Below are positions 8,188 through 17,768 of a stretch of 64,000 nucleotides of DNA, piece by piece. The DNA comes from Terrimonas sp964445775 (GTDB taxonomy: Bacteria > Bacteroidota > Bacteroidia > Chitinophagales > Chitinophagaceae), in contig CAYUMH010000008.1 of NCBI GenBank assembly GCA_964445775.1, forward strand, positions 1 to 64,000, in the 5' to 3' direction. The translations under genes and the position numbers were made by a program. Under the pieces are notes generated by a model that was given only the letters and a program-made list of their open reading frames with translations, searched no databases and was not told the DNA's origin. The stretch's first letter is position 1; every line of letters begins with the position of its first letter.

Positions 8188-10963
8188 TAAACGTATAGGT
8201 CTTGTTTTTTAGGGTATTGAGTTTTATTTCTTTATTGCCATATTTCAACACCAATGGCTCACCTGATTTTGATAATACCTGTAGTTGTTGTAATTGTCCT
8301 TTAGCCCATTGTATAGACAGTTCAAAACCACCACGGGCACAGAGTCCTCTTACACTTCCCTCAGGAATAGCAGCAGGTAAAGCTGGTAATATATCCAGGT
8401 AACCCGCATGACTTTGTACCAGCATTTCAGCAATACCTGCCGCACCTCCAAAGTTGCCGTCTATCTGGAAAGGCGGATGCGCATCAAAGAGGTTCACATA
8501 ACTACCCGCACCACCTTTTGCCGGACTTAATAACATTTTAATTAACCGGTAAGTATGATCGCCATCTTTAAACCTTGCCCATAAATTTATTTTCCAGCCC
8601 AGGCTCCAGCCCGTTGCTTCATCACCACGGTATAATAAAGATTGACGGGCGGCTTTCATCATTTCCGGTGTATGATCCCAGTTGATTTCGCTGCCCGGAT
8701 ATACGCCCCATAAGTGAGATACATGGCGATGTTTATTAGTGGTATCATCCACATCTTTCATCCATTCCTGCAACTGGCCGTATTTACCAATGGTGTTGGG
8801 AGCAATACGTTTATATTTTTCGGCAAGCTCCGTACGCAAAGCGGCATCGGTATTTAAAATAGTTGCGGCCTGTATCACATTGTCAAATAAACTGCGGATG
8901 ATCTGGTGATCCATAGTAGGACCGGCCACCAGTCCACCCTGTTCAGGTGAGTTGGAAGGCGTGCTGATAAGGTAACCCGTAGCCGGATCGGTAATTAAAA
9001 AAGAGTTGAAGAATAAAGCCGCCTGTTTCATAAGCGGATAGGCCTGCGTTTGTAAAAAGTTTTTATCTTTTGTAAACAGGTAACGCTCCCATAAGTGCCG
9101 GCATAACCAGGCACCGCCGGTAACCCATATACCATGATTGGGATGATTGATAGCCGCCGTGCCCCGCCACAGGTCCGTATTATGATGCAATACCCAGCCC
9201 GGCGCATTGTAATAAGCTTTCGCTGTTGCCGCACCGGTAACCGATAGTTCTTTGATCATACTGAACAATGGCTCATGTAATGGAGAAAGGTTTAATAATT
9301 CTGCCGGCCAGTAATTCATCTCCAGGTTAATATTGGTGGTGTATTTACTACCCCATGGCGGCGTTTGCAGGTCATTCCAGATACCTTGCAGATTAGCGGG
9401 CCTTGTACCCGGTCTTGATGCGGCAATCAGTAAATATCTTCCATACTGTGTATAGAGTGCAGCAAAAGCCGGATCATTGGCGGTAGCAAATTGTTGCAAA
9501 CGCTCATCCGTTGGCAGTTGCTCATTACCCTTACCAAAGCTGATAGAGAAGGTATTAAAGTATTGCTGGTATTCTTTAATATGCGCCTGTTTTACCTGCG
9601 CATAGTTTAAAGCAACTGCAGCCTGCAATTGTTTTTTACTGATGGCTGCCGCATTGGCCGATATGTCTTTATAGTTTTTATAGTTAGTAGCCGCCGTTAT
9701 ATACACCGTAGCTTCATCGGCTTTGTCCACGGTGATGCCCGTTGTAGTATATCGTATGCTGCCGTTTTTGGTCCGCACCCTGATATGGCTCACGCCTTTT
9801 AAACTGCCATGTCGCACCTGCAGGCTCAACTCCTGCGTAAACGGATCAATTTGTTTAAGTGTATATTTTTTGTGTACACTGGTTAAAGCTACTTCAAAAT
9901 TAATATGGCCAGTTTTGCTGGCAGTTAATTGCATGACCAATGCCTGTTGCGGCTGGCTGACCAGGTATTCTCTTTTGTATTGCACCCCATCCATGGTATA
10001 ACTGGTAGCCGCAATGGCGGTGCTGATATCCAGTTCACGACGGTAGTTGGTAATATCAGTTGTATTGAACCGTAACCAGACATCTGAAAAAGGCTGGTAA
10101 CTGGCCTGGTAGGTGCCGGCAGCCGGTGGCTCATCGTCCTGTATAAAAAATTTCCATTTACCGTTTAAGGATAGTTTTACCTGTTCATTGCCTTTCGGGT
10201 AAACACCAATATGTTTAGTGGTATCCTTATAACCGGCCACACCGCCTTTATCAAAAAAGTTGAGCACCTGTATAGCAATACTGTTTTTACCGGCATGCAA
10301 CAATTTAGCCGGTATCACATAACGCCGGGCTTCGGTATTTTTTTGAGATCCTACCAATACACCATTTACATAGGTTTCATCTTCATCACGAATACGGTTC
10401 AGGTCCAGTACCAAATCCTTACCCTGCCAGTCAGCCGGTAAGGTAAAATAAGTGCGTAACCAAATAGCACCATCCAATCCTTCCTGCCCCACCAATTCCC
10501 AGCCATCATAAGCAGGCACCTGTAACAAGCCCCATTTACTATCATCATATTTTTCAAGGGCAGGATTACCCTTCAGCCCTTTACCGGCTTTTATTTTTTG
10601 CAGCCATGCTTCTTTTTTTCCTTCCTGCGATTTTAGTCCCATGAAATGTTCACCGGCTATCGCTTCTGCCTCCCGCTGCTTTCCGGCAAAAAGTAATTGC
10701 CGGATGGTATCCAGGTAATGCCAGGAACCCGGTTTGTTATAATCCCTGGGGCCGCCTGTCCATAAAGTCTCTTCGTTCAATTGAATGCGGTCCTCCTTTA
10801 CACCACCAAAGACCATCGCTCCTATTCTGCCATTACCTAACGGTAAGGCATCAGTCCACTTTTCTGCAGGTTTATTGTACCATAATTTTACATCCTGTGC
10901 CTGCAATAATTGCATACACCCGGTTAATAGAATGGCTAATAAATATGTTTGTTTTGTTGTCAT
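8165..10963 (-). CDS. GH95 alpha-L-fucosidase/alpha-L-galactosidase with inserted jelly-roll domain
   Basis: Secreted GH95 enzyme, 932 residues, expected to cleave terminal alpha-1,2-L-fucose or alpha-L-galactose. The signal peptide ends in LLQAQ. The GH95 N-domain begins with LPLGNGRIGAMVFGG and LNEETLWTGGP. The catalytic residues known from the family are present: the Asn pair in TNINLEMNYW (about 544), the Glu in SNSPEQGG (about 671) and the Asp in QIDGNFGG (about 833). Between residues about 110 and 287 the N-domain is interrupted by a GH2-like sugar-binding jelly roll (WLRTYFTLPADWQGK, YVNGVLVGSQ), after which the N-domain resumes at SYQPFSDVWLRF. Its stop overlaps the longest frame of the next gene by 23 bp. 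Confidence 0.92.
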   Translation of the reverse strand: MTTKQTYLLAILLTGCMQLLQAQDVKLWYNKPAEKWTDALPLGNGRIGAMVFGGVKEDRIQLNEETLWTGGPRDYNKPGSWHYLDTIRQLLFAGKQREAEAIAGEHFMGLKSQEGKKEAWLQKIKAGKGLKGNPALEKYDDSKWGLLQVPAYDGWELVGQEGLDGAIWLRTYFTLPADWQGKDLVLDLNRIRDEDETYVNGVLVGSQKNTEARRYVIPAKLLHAGKNSIAIQVLNFFDKGGVAGYKDTTKHIGVYPKGNEQVKLSLNGKWKFFIQDDEPPAAGTYQASYQPFSDVWLRFNTTDITNYRRELDISTAIAATSYTMDGVQYKREYLVSQPQQALVMQLTASKTGHINFEVALTSVHKKYTLKQIDPFTQELSLQVRHGSLKGVSHIRVRTKNGSIRYTTTGITVDKADEATVYITAATNYKNYKDISANAAAISKKQLQAAVALNYAQVKQAHIKEYQQYFNTFSISFGKGNEQLPTDERLQQFATANDPAFAALYTQYGRYLLIAASRPGTRPANLQGIWNDLQTPPWGSKYTTNINLEMNYWPAELLNLSPLHEPLFSMIKELSVTGAATAKAYYNAPGWVLHHNTDLWRGTAAINHPNHGIWVTGGAWLCRHLWERYLFTKDKNFLQTQAYPLMKQAALFFNSFLITDPATGYLISTPSNSPEQGGLVAGPTMDHQIIRSLFDNVIQAATILNTDAALRTELAEKYKRIAPNTIGKYGQLQEWMKDVDDTTNKHRHVSHLWGVYPGSEINWDHTPEMMKAARQSLLYRGDEATGWSLGWKINLWARFKDGDHTYRLIKMLLSPAKGGAGSYVNLFDAHPPFQIDGNFGGAAGIAEMLVQSHAGYLDILPALPAAIPEGSVRGLCARGGFELSIQWAKGQLQQLQVLSKSGEPLVLKYGNKEIKLNTLKNKTYTFNAALQVQ

Positions 10964-10989
10964 TATTTTTTTATCACCGTTCCTCCCTT

Positions 10990-11050
10990 GATGGGACTTT
11001 TGTTACGCTGCGCCCCAACAGCATTGTTGTGGGGCGTACACCTGGGCTGC
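10990..11050 (+). repeat. dispersed repeat family II, copy C (hairpin part)
   Basis: Contains the imperfect palindrome CCCCAACAGCATTGTTGTGG at 11013-11034, flanked by TTACGCTGCG and CGTACACCTGGGC. The same palindrome core recurs at 52100-52130 and, in diverged form, at 50450-50472. It lies between the GH28 and GH95 genes. Confidence 0.55.
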
Positions 11051-11071
11051 AACAATGTTATTCATCATAGG

Positions 11072-11114
11072 GAGATACCAGCATGGTATCTCTACCAACA
11101 TGGTATCTCTACCA
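11072..11114. repeat. inverted repeat plus direct repeat downstream of GH28
   Basis: GAGATACCA (11072-11080) and TGGTATCTC (11084-11092) form a 9-bp perfect hairpin with a 3-nt loop. The word TGGTATCTCTACCA is then repeated directly at 11084 and 11101. It lies 32 bp past the GH28 stop and could slow transcription or stabilise the mRNA end, but no T-tract follows on the minus strand. Confidence 0.5.
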
Positions 11115-11145
11115 CCACGATGAACCATTAACCATGATCCATGAA

Positions 11146-12693
11146 CTATTTTTTCACTTCTTCTCCGTACACTACTGCCGCTTCACCGGTTTCATTATTC
11201 AACAATTTCACATTTTCTGTTGTGGCTCCTTTTATTTCTGCAAATGTCCTGATGTTTTTAAACATCCAATTATTACGCAACAATACCTCTTTTACATCCG
11301 TTAACCGGATCATAGGTGATGCTGCCGGTAATTTGGCTGCGCTGATATTATCCAGGTCAATACGCTCCGAATTCATTACTGAAACGGCAGGACCAATTTC
11401 TGTGTTTACGCGTACACCGTGTAAGGTAATATCCTTTGCATTACGGATGGTAATGCCGCGTTTGGCTTCAAACACCACATCGTTCAGACTAATTTCCTGT
11501 ACCGGCATTTCGGCAAGACCATTGATAAACATGGCTTCATTGGTATAGGCTGTTACATTACTGATGCGGATATTGCGAAATGCAGGTGTACGTTCACTCA
11601 CCGGCTCTACAGGTACTTTGGCATATTCCATATCCATTACAATGGCCTGGTCACGGATATTTTTCATCACAATATTATCAATCCGGATATCCTCTACCAC
11701 ACCCCCACGGCCACGGCTGGTTTTTAAACGAATGCCCCTGTCCGTACCATCAAATATGCAGTTACTGATCACGATCTTTTTCACACCACCACTCATCTCA
11801 CTGCCAATTACCACACCACCATGTCCCGCAAGCATGGTACAATTGGTAATGGTATAATTTTCTGCCGGCCTGTTCTTAGTACGACCTGGTAAGTCCTTAC
11901 CCGATTTAATGGTAATACAATCGTCCCCTACACTAATATGACTATCGCTGATGCGTACATTGCTACAGGACTCGGGGTTAATACCATCTGTATTTGGCGC
12001 ATTTCTTTGAGGGTTAGTAATCGTAACGGCATGTACCGTTACATTATCACAAAACTGCGGATTCACGGTCCAGAAGGGTGAATCCTTAATCGTAATGCCT
12101 TCAATCAATACATTTTTGCAATGCATAAATTGTATAAATGCCGGGCGTAAAAAACCCCGTTTCATTTGCTTGGGATCATCGGGCAATATAATATCCTTGT
12201 TCAGGTCATCAAATATCAGTTGCCATTTACTGCGGGGCTGATCGGCTTTATATCCTTCTACAAAATCCCACCATTTTTTCCCATGACCATTGATCAACCC
12301 ACGACCGGTGATGGTGATGTTTTCTGCCCTGTTGGCATAGAACAAAGGCGAAAAGCTAGTCACATCTACCCCTTCATAACGACTCTCCACCATCGGCAGG
12401 TAGTCATCAAAATTATCACTGAAATGTAGCTCGGCACCGGCTTCAATATGTATGGTGATATTGCTTTTTAAATGTATCGGGCCTGTTAAATATTTGCCCG
12501 CCGGAAAGTATACCGTACCACCACCGGTTTTAACGGCTGCCTCAATGGCTTTTTTAATAGCCGCAGTGGCTTTGGCGCTGCTGTCGTTTTTTGCGCCGTA
12601 TTTGGTTACATCAAAAAAACGTTGTGCCTGTATTACGGTACTGCTGACTAAAAAAGCTACCAATAAAATATAATTACGCTTACAATTCATCAT
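11146..12693 (-). CDS. GH28 polygalacturonase
   Basis: Secreted right-handed beta-helix pectinase that hydrolyses alpha-1,4-galacturonan or galacturonosyl linkages in rhamnogalacturonan. The signal peptide ends in STVIQAQ. The helix starts with FFDVTKYGAKNDSSAKATAA. The catalytic signatures are NTDGINPESC near residue 234, SVGDDCITIKSG near 256, GHGGVVIGSE near 291 and GIRLKTSRG near 321. I use the ATG at 12693; the longer frame to 12717 starts at TTG and overlaps the upstream stop. It follows the 908-residue protein with a 16-bp gap, so the two are probably co-translated from one mRNA. The family call is secure. Confidence 0.95.
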   Translation of the reverse strand: MMNCKRNYILLVAFLVSSTVIQAQRFFDVTKYGAKNDSSAKATAAIKKAIEAAVKTGGGTVYFPAGKYLTGPIHLKSNITIHIEAGAELHFSDNFDDYLPMVESRYEGVDVTSFSPLFYANRAENITITGRGLINGHGKKWWDFVEGYKADQPRSKWQLIFDDLNKDIILPDDPKQMKRGFLRPAFIQFMHCKNVLIEGITIKDSPFWTVNPQFCDNVTVHAVTITNPQRNAPNTDGINPESCSNVRISDSHISVGDDCITIKSGKDLPGRTKNRPAENYTITNCTMLAGHGGVVIGSEMSGGVKKIVISNCIFDGTDRGIRLKTSRGRGGVVEDIRIDNIVMKNIRDQAIVMDMEYAKVPVEPVSERTPAFRNIRISNVTAYTNEAMFINGLAEMPVQEISLNDVVFEAKRGITIRNAKDITLHGVRVNTEIGPAVSVMNSERIDLDNISAAKLPAASPMIRLTDVKEVLLRNNWMFKNIRTFAEIKGATTENVKLLNNETGEAAVVYGEEVKK

Positions 12694-12709
12694 TCCAATG
12701 ATTTTATAA

Positions 12710-15433
12710 TTATTCAAACAACCAATCTATCTCTTTGCTGGCTCCGCTTTCCGTTAAGCCTGCATCATACAGGGGTATTATTTCATCATCATATACAAAG
12801 CCCAGTATGATACATACGCCTTTTGCTAATTTCAGGGTATTGTTACCCGCCGGGAAAGTATAGGTATGTACATTTACCGGTGGCATTCCTTTTATCACCA
12901 GGGCATTGGCAATCTTTGTATCTGCCTGGCCATAATCATTAGCCAGTGCATTGGTTTCCAGCTCCGGTGCTTTCAGGTATACGGTGTCCTGTGTAAAAGC
13001 GGCACGGGTAGGCTTAAAATAGCCTACCAATACTTTTACCGGCTTGTTGTTAGTAAACTGTACCTGTGTAGGATTTTTTAATAGTTGTTTGTAGGATAAT
13101 TGCAGTCCTTTTAACCCTTTCAATTCTTTGGCAACGGCAATAACCTGTAAACTGGTATCCGCAAAAATTGTAGCCGCACTATCCAATGTATAAGCTGAGA
13201 TATTTGCGCCTGTTAATTTTACCGTTGCATTGGCAAGCGGTTTTACGGTTACCACCGGTGCATTGGCATTTCGTTGTAAGGAGTCTATCTTCCGGGAAAA
13301 ATGTTTTAGTTCTTTTTCAAAAGGCGCCACCATCTCGTACCAATTTTTATAAGTAGCATCTACACCACGCATGGGTATTTTCCGTTGCTGGGTCTGCATG
13401 CTGTTGGCATATAAATAAGTTCCTTTGGTCAGGTCCGATAGCTTTTTATACCAGTCCACACTTTTTTGTAATAAGGGCAATGCTTTTTGCAAGTCCCTGA
13501 TATCGTTGGAGTATTTGTAACGCAGTGTGTGCAGGGCTGCTTCCGCTTTGTAAGCAAAATGATAGGCCAGTGCACGGTAGCTGTACATATCATTTTTTAA
13601 TCTTTCAAATTCAGCTTTATCGGCTTGTACACCTTTCGCCGCCGCTTCTATGGCGGCTACGGCTTTATCGCCATGTTGTTTTACTTCCTGTATAATTTGT
13701 ACAGGTGTTTCACCAATATGTTTTTCACCCTTCCATTCCTTTTCAGCATATTGTATCAGCATCTCACCTTCCGGGCTTTCACCATCATATAACAAAGTAA
13801 ACAGTCCGTAACGATATGGATTGATCAGTTGTGTCATCAGCATACCCAGGGTTAAAGTCTGGCGGTTACCATCGGTAATACCAAAGCGTCGTAATAACTT
13901 GGGCGCAATCTCACCCGACTCTTCATAGGCTGTCAAAATATCCTTTCCCTGCTGTTTGTTTGTTCCAAATTTTGAGGCAAGTAATCCGCCCCAATAGTTT
14001 ATTTCTTCTTTCCGGTCACGCTTCGCCTTCCAGGCATAACGGCTCCAGGCAGCATACCAGATCCAGTCTCTTTCAATTTGTAATAAACGTTTGCCTTTTA
14101 CACTGTCGGCACTGTAAGGCCAGTCCCAGTAAGAAGCCTGCGGGTACAAGTGCAGGCCATTGCCACCCATTACTTCATGCATGCCTATTACCGATTGCTG
14201 TATAAAATCGGCTGAGCCATAGCGGAATGGTTCCAGGTTGGCCAGTATATGAATGTTCTCTATTTGTACACTACCCAATTTGCTTAAAGTCTGGTGTAAC
14301 TCGGCCCAGGCTCCTCTTGGCCGGGCATAGGTCAATGCCTCGCCATTGAATTTAGCTTCGGTGTATAAATTTTTATACAGGGGTAAGGAGGCCCGCATCA
14401 CTGCCGGGGCATCCGTATCATGTGCCCGCAGAACAATCGGCGGTTCAGTGGTTTGGCCAAGGGCTTTTAATCCATCCTGTACACCGGGAATAATAGTTTT
14501 GGTAAACCATTCTATATCATCCGGCCCAACACCTTCCATAGCCTCTCCCAGACAAACCATCAACCCAACATTAGGATATTTTTCTACAAATGCGGCGATG
14601 GATTTTCGGGTATAATCGGCGATCAAAGGCGTAATCGGCCTTTCTCTTTCCTGGGTTTTAATGTTATGGTGTTCGGCAAAAGGTTTTGATACAATAATAT
14701 TGTAGAACATCTGTATTACCCAGATACCCCGTTTATCTGCTTCCGTTGTGAGGAAACTGTACATCTCCTCGTTCTTTTTAAAAGTAGCATCATCCACTTC
14801 TACCGCATATGGATAGTCTTTTAATCGTACCAACGAAGCAAAGGGATGACCATTCCATAAATACAGGGAGTTCATCCGGTTTACTACCAGCGAATCCAGG
14901 TATTGTATCCATAATTGTTTATCATAAAACCAAGGGAATACTTCCGGTGTGTAAGGATATTCATATACATTCCTGCCCGGCAGGTAGTAAGGTTTTTGTA
15001 CACCGATACAGGCTCCTCTCAATACCATTTCGGGCTGGTCCTGTAATTTCAAGTTAACCGGTAATTTTTTTGCCGTTTTCGACTGTTCCAGTAATTCCAG
15101 GCAACCATATAAAACACCCGATTCATCGGCACCCGTTATGTTTATTTTTTTATCGGCGGCCTCTATTACAAACCCTTCTTTCCCAAGTCCCTTCGAAGCA
15201 TCAACATGCAGTACAATTATATTACCCTTTATATTTTTAGTGCCTGCAGTCGTTACTGCATCATAACCCCAGGTTTTTAAATTTTTCACCAGTTGTGCTG
15301 CACCGAATGCTACACGGGGTGCTGTTTTGGAGGGTACTACCACATACACTTTTTCTTTGGGCGGTGTTGCCTTTACAGCCGTAACACATAACACAAAAAA
15401 ACAAGTCGCCAGTATAAAACAAAAAACTCTCAT
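12710..15433 (-). CDS. large secreted GH20/GH67-like putative glycoside hydrolase
   Basis: About 907-residue secreted protein with signal peptide (FCFILATCFFVLCVTAVKA). The N-terminal 120 residues resemble the GH67/GH20 N-terminal alpha-beta domain (YVVVPSKTAPRVAFGAAQLV, GADESGVLYGCLELLEQ). A barrel-like region follows (YLDSLVVNRMNSLYLWNG, GLMVCLGEAMEGVGPDDIEW, YWDWPYS), then a helical C-terminal part. I cannot assign a CAZy family. The acidic LGEAMEG motif is a candidate active-site strand. Its place directly before GH28 and after the rhamnose permease suggests a role in removing an acidic or rhamnosyl residue from pectin. The ATG at 15433 is preferred over the GTG one codon upstream. Function remains inference. 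Confidence 0.7.
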   Translation of the reverse strand: MRVFCFILATCFFVLCVTAVKATPPKEKVYVVVPSKTAPRVAFGAAQLVKNLKTWGYDAVTTAGTKNIKGNIIVLHVDASKGLGKEGFVIEAADKKINITGADESGVLYGCLELLEQSKTAKKLPVNLKLQDQPEMVLRGACIGVQKPYYLPGRNVYEYPYTPEVFPWFYDKQLWIQYLDSLVVNRMNSLYLWNGHPFASLVRLKDYPYAVEVDDATFKKNEEMYSFLTTEADKRGIWVIQMFYNIIVSKPFAEHHNIKTQERERPITPLIADYTRKSIAAFVEKYPNVGLMVCLGEAMEGVGPDDIEWFTKTIIPGVQDGLKALGQTTEPPIVLRAHDTDAPAVMRASLPLYKNLYTEAKFNGEALTYARPRGAWAELHQTLSKLGSVQIENIHILANLEPFRYGSADFIQQSVIGMHEVMGGNGLHLYPQASYWDWPYSADSVKGKRLLQIERDWIWYAAWSRYAWKAKRDRKEEINYWGGLLASKFGTNKQQGKDILTAYEESGEIAPKLLRRFGITDGNRQTLTLGMLMTQLINPYRYGLFTLLYDGESPEGEMLIQYAEKEWKGEKHIGETPVQIIQEVKQHGDKAVAAIEAAAKGVQADKAEFERLKNDMYSYRALAYHFAYKAEAALHTLRYKYSNDIRDLQKALPLLQKSVDWYKKLSDLTKGTYLYANSMQTQQRKIPMRGVDATYKNWYEMVAPFEKELKHFSRKIDSLQRNANAPVVTVKPLANATVKLTGANISAYTLDSAATIFADTSLQVIAVAKELKGLKGLQLSYKQLLKNPTQVQFTNNKPVKVLVGYFKPTRAAFTQDTVYLKAPELETNALANDYGQADTKIANALVIKGMPPVNVHTYTFPAGNNTLKLAKGVCIILGFVYDDEIIPLYDAGLTESGASKEIDWLFE

Positions 15434-15519
15434 CACTTTTCAAAAAAAATTTAATTGCCTGTTACCATGCTAACAGGCATATTAACCGTTAAAAATTCAA
15501 AGGGAAATATTACCTGTTC

Positions 15520-16569
15520 CTATACCTCGCTTAACCAGGTGCCTCCTTTTTCATTACTGATATAAGCTGCTTCCACACAACGCATAGTATCAAAGGCATC
15601 ATCCACGCTATTCCATGGTTTTGCTATTACACCGGCTTTAGCCAGCATCATCTGTTCCATGGTGCCAATAAAAGCATGCGGAAACCAGGTACCGGTTATT
15701 TCCTTTGTCTGCCATTCGGGTTGTTTACCCTCTTGTCTTATGATATAATGAAAACTGTCCGGTACACCATGCGGGTAATTGATCAGGGCACCATAGTTAA
15801 TTTTAACCGCGCCGTTGGTGCCTTCTATTTTTATATACGATTCCTGTTGCTGGTAAGCATAGTCGTGGTTGTGATTGGTATGAATGGCTGCCCGCAGCAT
15901 ATCGCCATAATCCATAATAATATTACTGCGTACCGAGGTAAGTGGTTTGGATAAAGGATGTTTGAAAGAACGGCCGTATACCCGTTCAGGATTCCCCAAA
16001 AAGGAACGTATTAAGTCTACATAATGTACACTATGGTACACAATCTCCATACGGGGTTTGGTAAACAGGAATTCCCATAAATTCCAGGGCGTGTGTACAT
16101 TTACATATACTTCCATATCAGTGATCGTACCCAGTTCACCGGCATCCATCATTTTGCGGGCTTCCGCCACATAAGGGGCAAAACGCAATTGAAAATTTAC
16201 CCCGGCCTGCATTTGTTTGGCATGGGCCAGATCAAGGATCGCTTTTGCTTCCTCTATATTTTCACCTAATGGTTTTTGTATTAGTATCGTAGCTCCAACC
16301 GGTAGTTTGTGTAACACTTCCAGGGTTTCAGAAGCCGGTAAGGCAAAATCGTAGATCACTTCGTTGCCGTTTTCGGCCACCATGGCTTCCAGGCTGTCAT
16401 ATACTTTTTCAATCCCGAATTTTTGAGCCAGGGCAATTGCTTTTTCTTTATTACGGTTCACAATCCCTTTCACCCGGTATCCCGCCAACGCATAGGCCGG
16501 CAAATGCGCATCGTGTACAATGCCCCCGGCACCAATAATACAAATAGGAAAATGTTGATGATTAGCCAT
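15520..16569 (-). CDS. Gfo/Idh/MocA family oxidoreductase
   Basis: NAD(P)-dependent sugar or sugar-derivative dehydrogenase, 349 residues, cytoplasmic. The Rossmann motif is near residue 11 (CIIGAGGIVHDAHLPAY). The conserved Lys-Pro strand reads ILIQKPLGENIEEA, with Q replacing the usual E of EKP. The C-terminal domain carries the family's EVYVNVHTPW and YHSVHYVDLIRS segments. Its start overlaps the rhaT stop by 8 bp, which indicates translational coupling with the permease. This suggests that it oxidises the imported sugar (L-rhamnose or a pectin-derived relative), but the substrate cannot be read from sequence. Confidence 0.88.
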   Translation of the reverse strand: MANHQHFPICIIGAGGIVHDAHLPAYALAGYRVKGIVNRNKEKAIALAQKFGIEKVYDSLEAMVAENGNEVIYDFALPASETLEVLHKLPVGATILIQKPLGENIEEAKAILDLAHAKQMQAGVNFQLRFAPYVAEARKMMDAGELGTITDMEVYVNVHTPWNLWEFLFTKPRMEIVYHSVHYVDLIRSFLGNPERVYGRSFKHPLSKPLTSVRSNIIMDYGDMLRAAIHTNHNHDYAYQQQESYIKIEGTNGAVKINYGALINYPHGVPDSFHYIIRQEGKQPEWQTKEITGTWFPHAFIGTMEQMMLAKAGVIAKPWNSVDDAFDTMRCVEAAYISNEKGGTWLSEV

Positions 16570-17608
16570 TCGCTTCGTTTCCTCCTAAATAATTTCCGTA
16601 AGTAATAACCAGTACAGCTGTTAATAATACCAACAGTGCAATAGCCAGATACGTTTTTGTTTTTTGCTGGGTAGGCTTCCATTCTTTTAACAATATGCCT
16701 ACCAGCGAACTAATTAATACCAGCATGATCATGTGAATGGCCCAGCTGGAGAATTTATAACTACCCATACGCACATGTCCCAGGCCATAAAAGAAAAACT
16801 GGCCATACCATAATACGCCGGTAATGGCAGCCATTATATAGTTTTTGCTGAGTACGCTCTTACCGGCTGTGCGATATTCTGAAAATGTTTTTTGTTTCAG
16901 GTGTAAGTACAAACAGTATATAGCGGTGGTAACAAATGCACCGGTGTTTGAAAAGATATAGATCACATTACTCTGTAAATTACCGGCTCCGTAATTAGCC
17001 GCTATATCAGCAATCGGCTGACCCTGTTCAATAGCAAAACCATAGAAGGCAGAGAGTACCCCGGCCAGTAAACAGATAGGCAGTCCTTTGGATAAAGAGA
17101 AGCCGGTTTGGGTATTATGGGCTTTTTCCAGGTCTTTTTCTTTTTTCCGACCGGCTACACCACAGAGCGCAATACCAATAGCACCTAACACAATACCAAT
17201 AATAACAAAGTTGGCACCATAACCGGAAAGTGTTTCCGCTAATGTGCCTTTTACCAATGGTGGTATTAAAGTGCCTAATACACAGCTAATACCAACCGAA
17301 ATAGCATAGGTAAGCGAAAAGCCCACATAACGGATGGCAATACCAAAAGCCGTACCGCCAATACCATAACCCATTCCTAATAAAAAGGAGTTGATCATGG
17401 CCGAGGCAGGCGCTTCTTTCAATACCGTTGTTAATTGCGGAATGGTAAGCATAGCTACTAAAACCGGTAAGGCCAGCCAGCATACAAAAGCCTGTGCCAG
17501 CCAATAGGTTTGCCAGCTCCAGTTACGCACCTGTTTTTGTGGCGTATAACATAAAGCCGCACTGGATGCACCCACACCATGTAATAATATACCGTTAATA
17601 ACTTCCAT
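16562..17608 (-). CDS. rhaT: L-rhamnose/proton symporter RhaT
   Basis: Inner-membrane permease of the RhaT (drug/metabolite transporter) family, 348 residues with about ten hydrophobic segments. The N-terminus GILLHGVGASSAALCYTPQK and the segments FLLGMGYGIGGTAFGIAIRY and SVGISCVLGTLIPPLVKGTL match RhaT. It imports L-rhamnose released by GH78 or a related 6-deoxy sugar. The 160-bp gap to the upstream lactonase gene holds a family II repeat, so a secondary promoter is possible but none is obvious. Translationally coupled with the downstream oxidoreductase by an 8-bp overlap. No phosphorylative rhamnose genes (rhaA, rhaB, rhaD) are in the window. Confidence 0.88.
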   Translation of the reverse strand: MEVINGILLHGVGASSAALCYTPQKQVRNWSWQTYWLAQAFVCWLALPVLVAMLTIPQLTTVLKEAPASAMINSFLLGMGYGIGGTAFGIAIRYVGFSLTYAISVGISCVLGTLIPPLVKGTLAETLSGYGANFVIIGIVLGAIGIALCGVAGRKKEKDLEKAHNTQTGFSLSKGLPICLLAGVLSAFYGFAIEQGQPIADIAANYGAGNLQSNVIYIFSNTGAFVTTAIYCLYLHLKQKTFSEYRTAGKSVLSKNYIMAAITGVLWYGQFFFYGLGHVRMGSYKFSSWAIHMIMLVLISSLVGILLKEWKPTQQKTKTYLAIALLVLLTAVLVITYGNYLGGNEANG

Positions 17609-17670
17609 TTACTTAACCTGTTTTGTTTTTATTGTAAAAACAATTTATCCGTTACTCCTTATTTAATTTG

Positions 17671-17707
17671 CTCATAAGCGATATACAGCTGAAAGGAGCG
17701 TCGCAAC
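17671..17707 (-). repeat. dispersed repeat family II, copy D
   Basis: The minus-strand reading GTTGCGACGCTCCTTTCAGC then TGTATATCGCTTATGAG aligns with copy A at 1841 over about 37 bp. It occupies the gap between the lactonase and rhaT genes. Confidence 0.55.
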
Positions 17708-17768
17708 AAATGTTCATCCGTGTTACTGTCGCCGGTAACAAAAAATAAACCGGTGTTTTTGCTAACAA

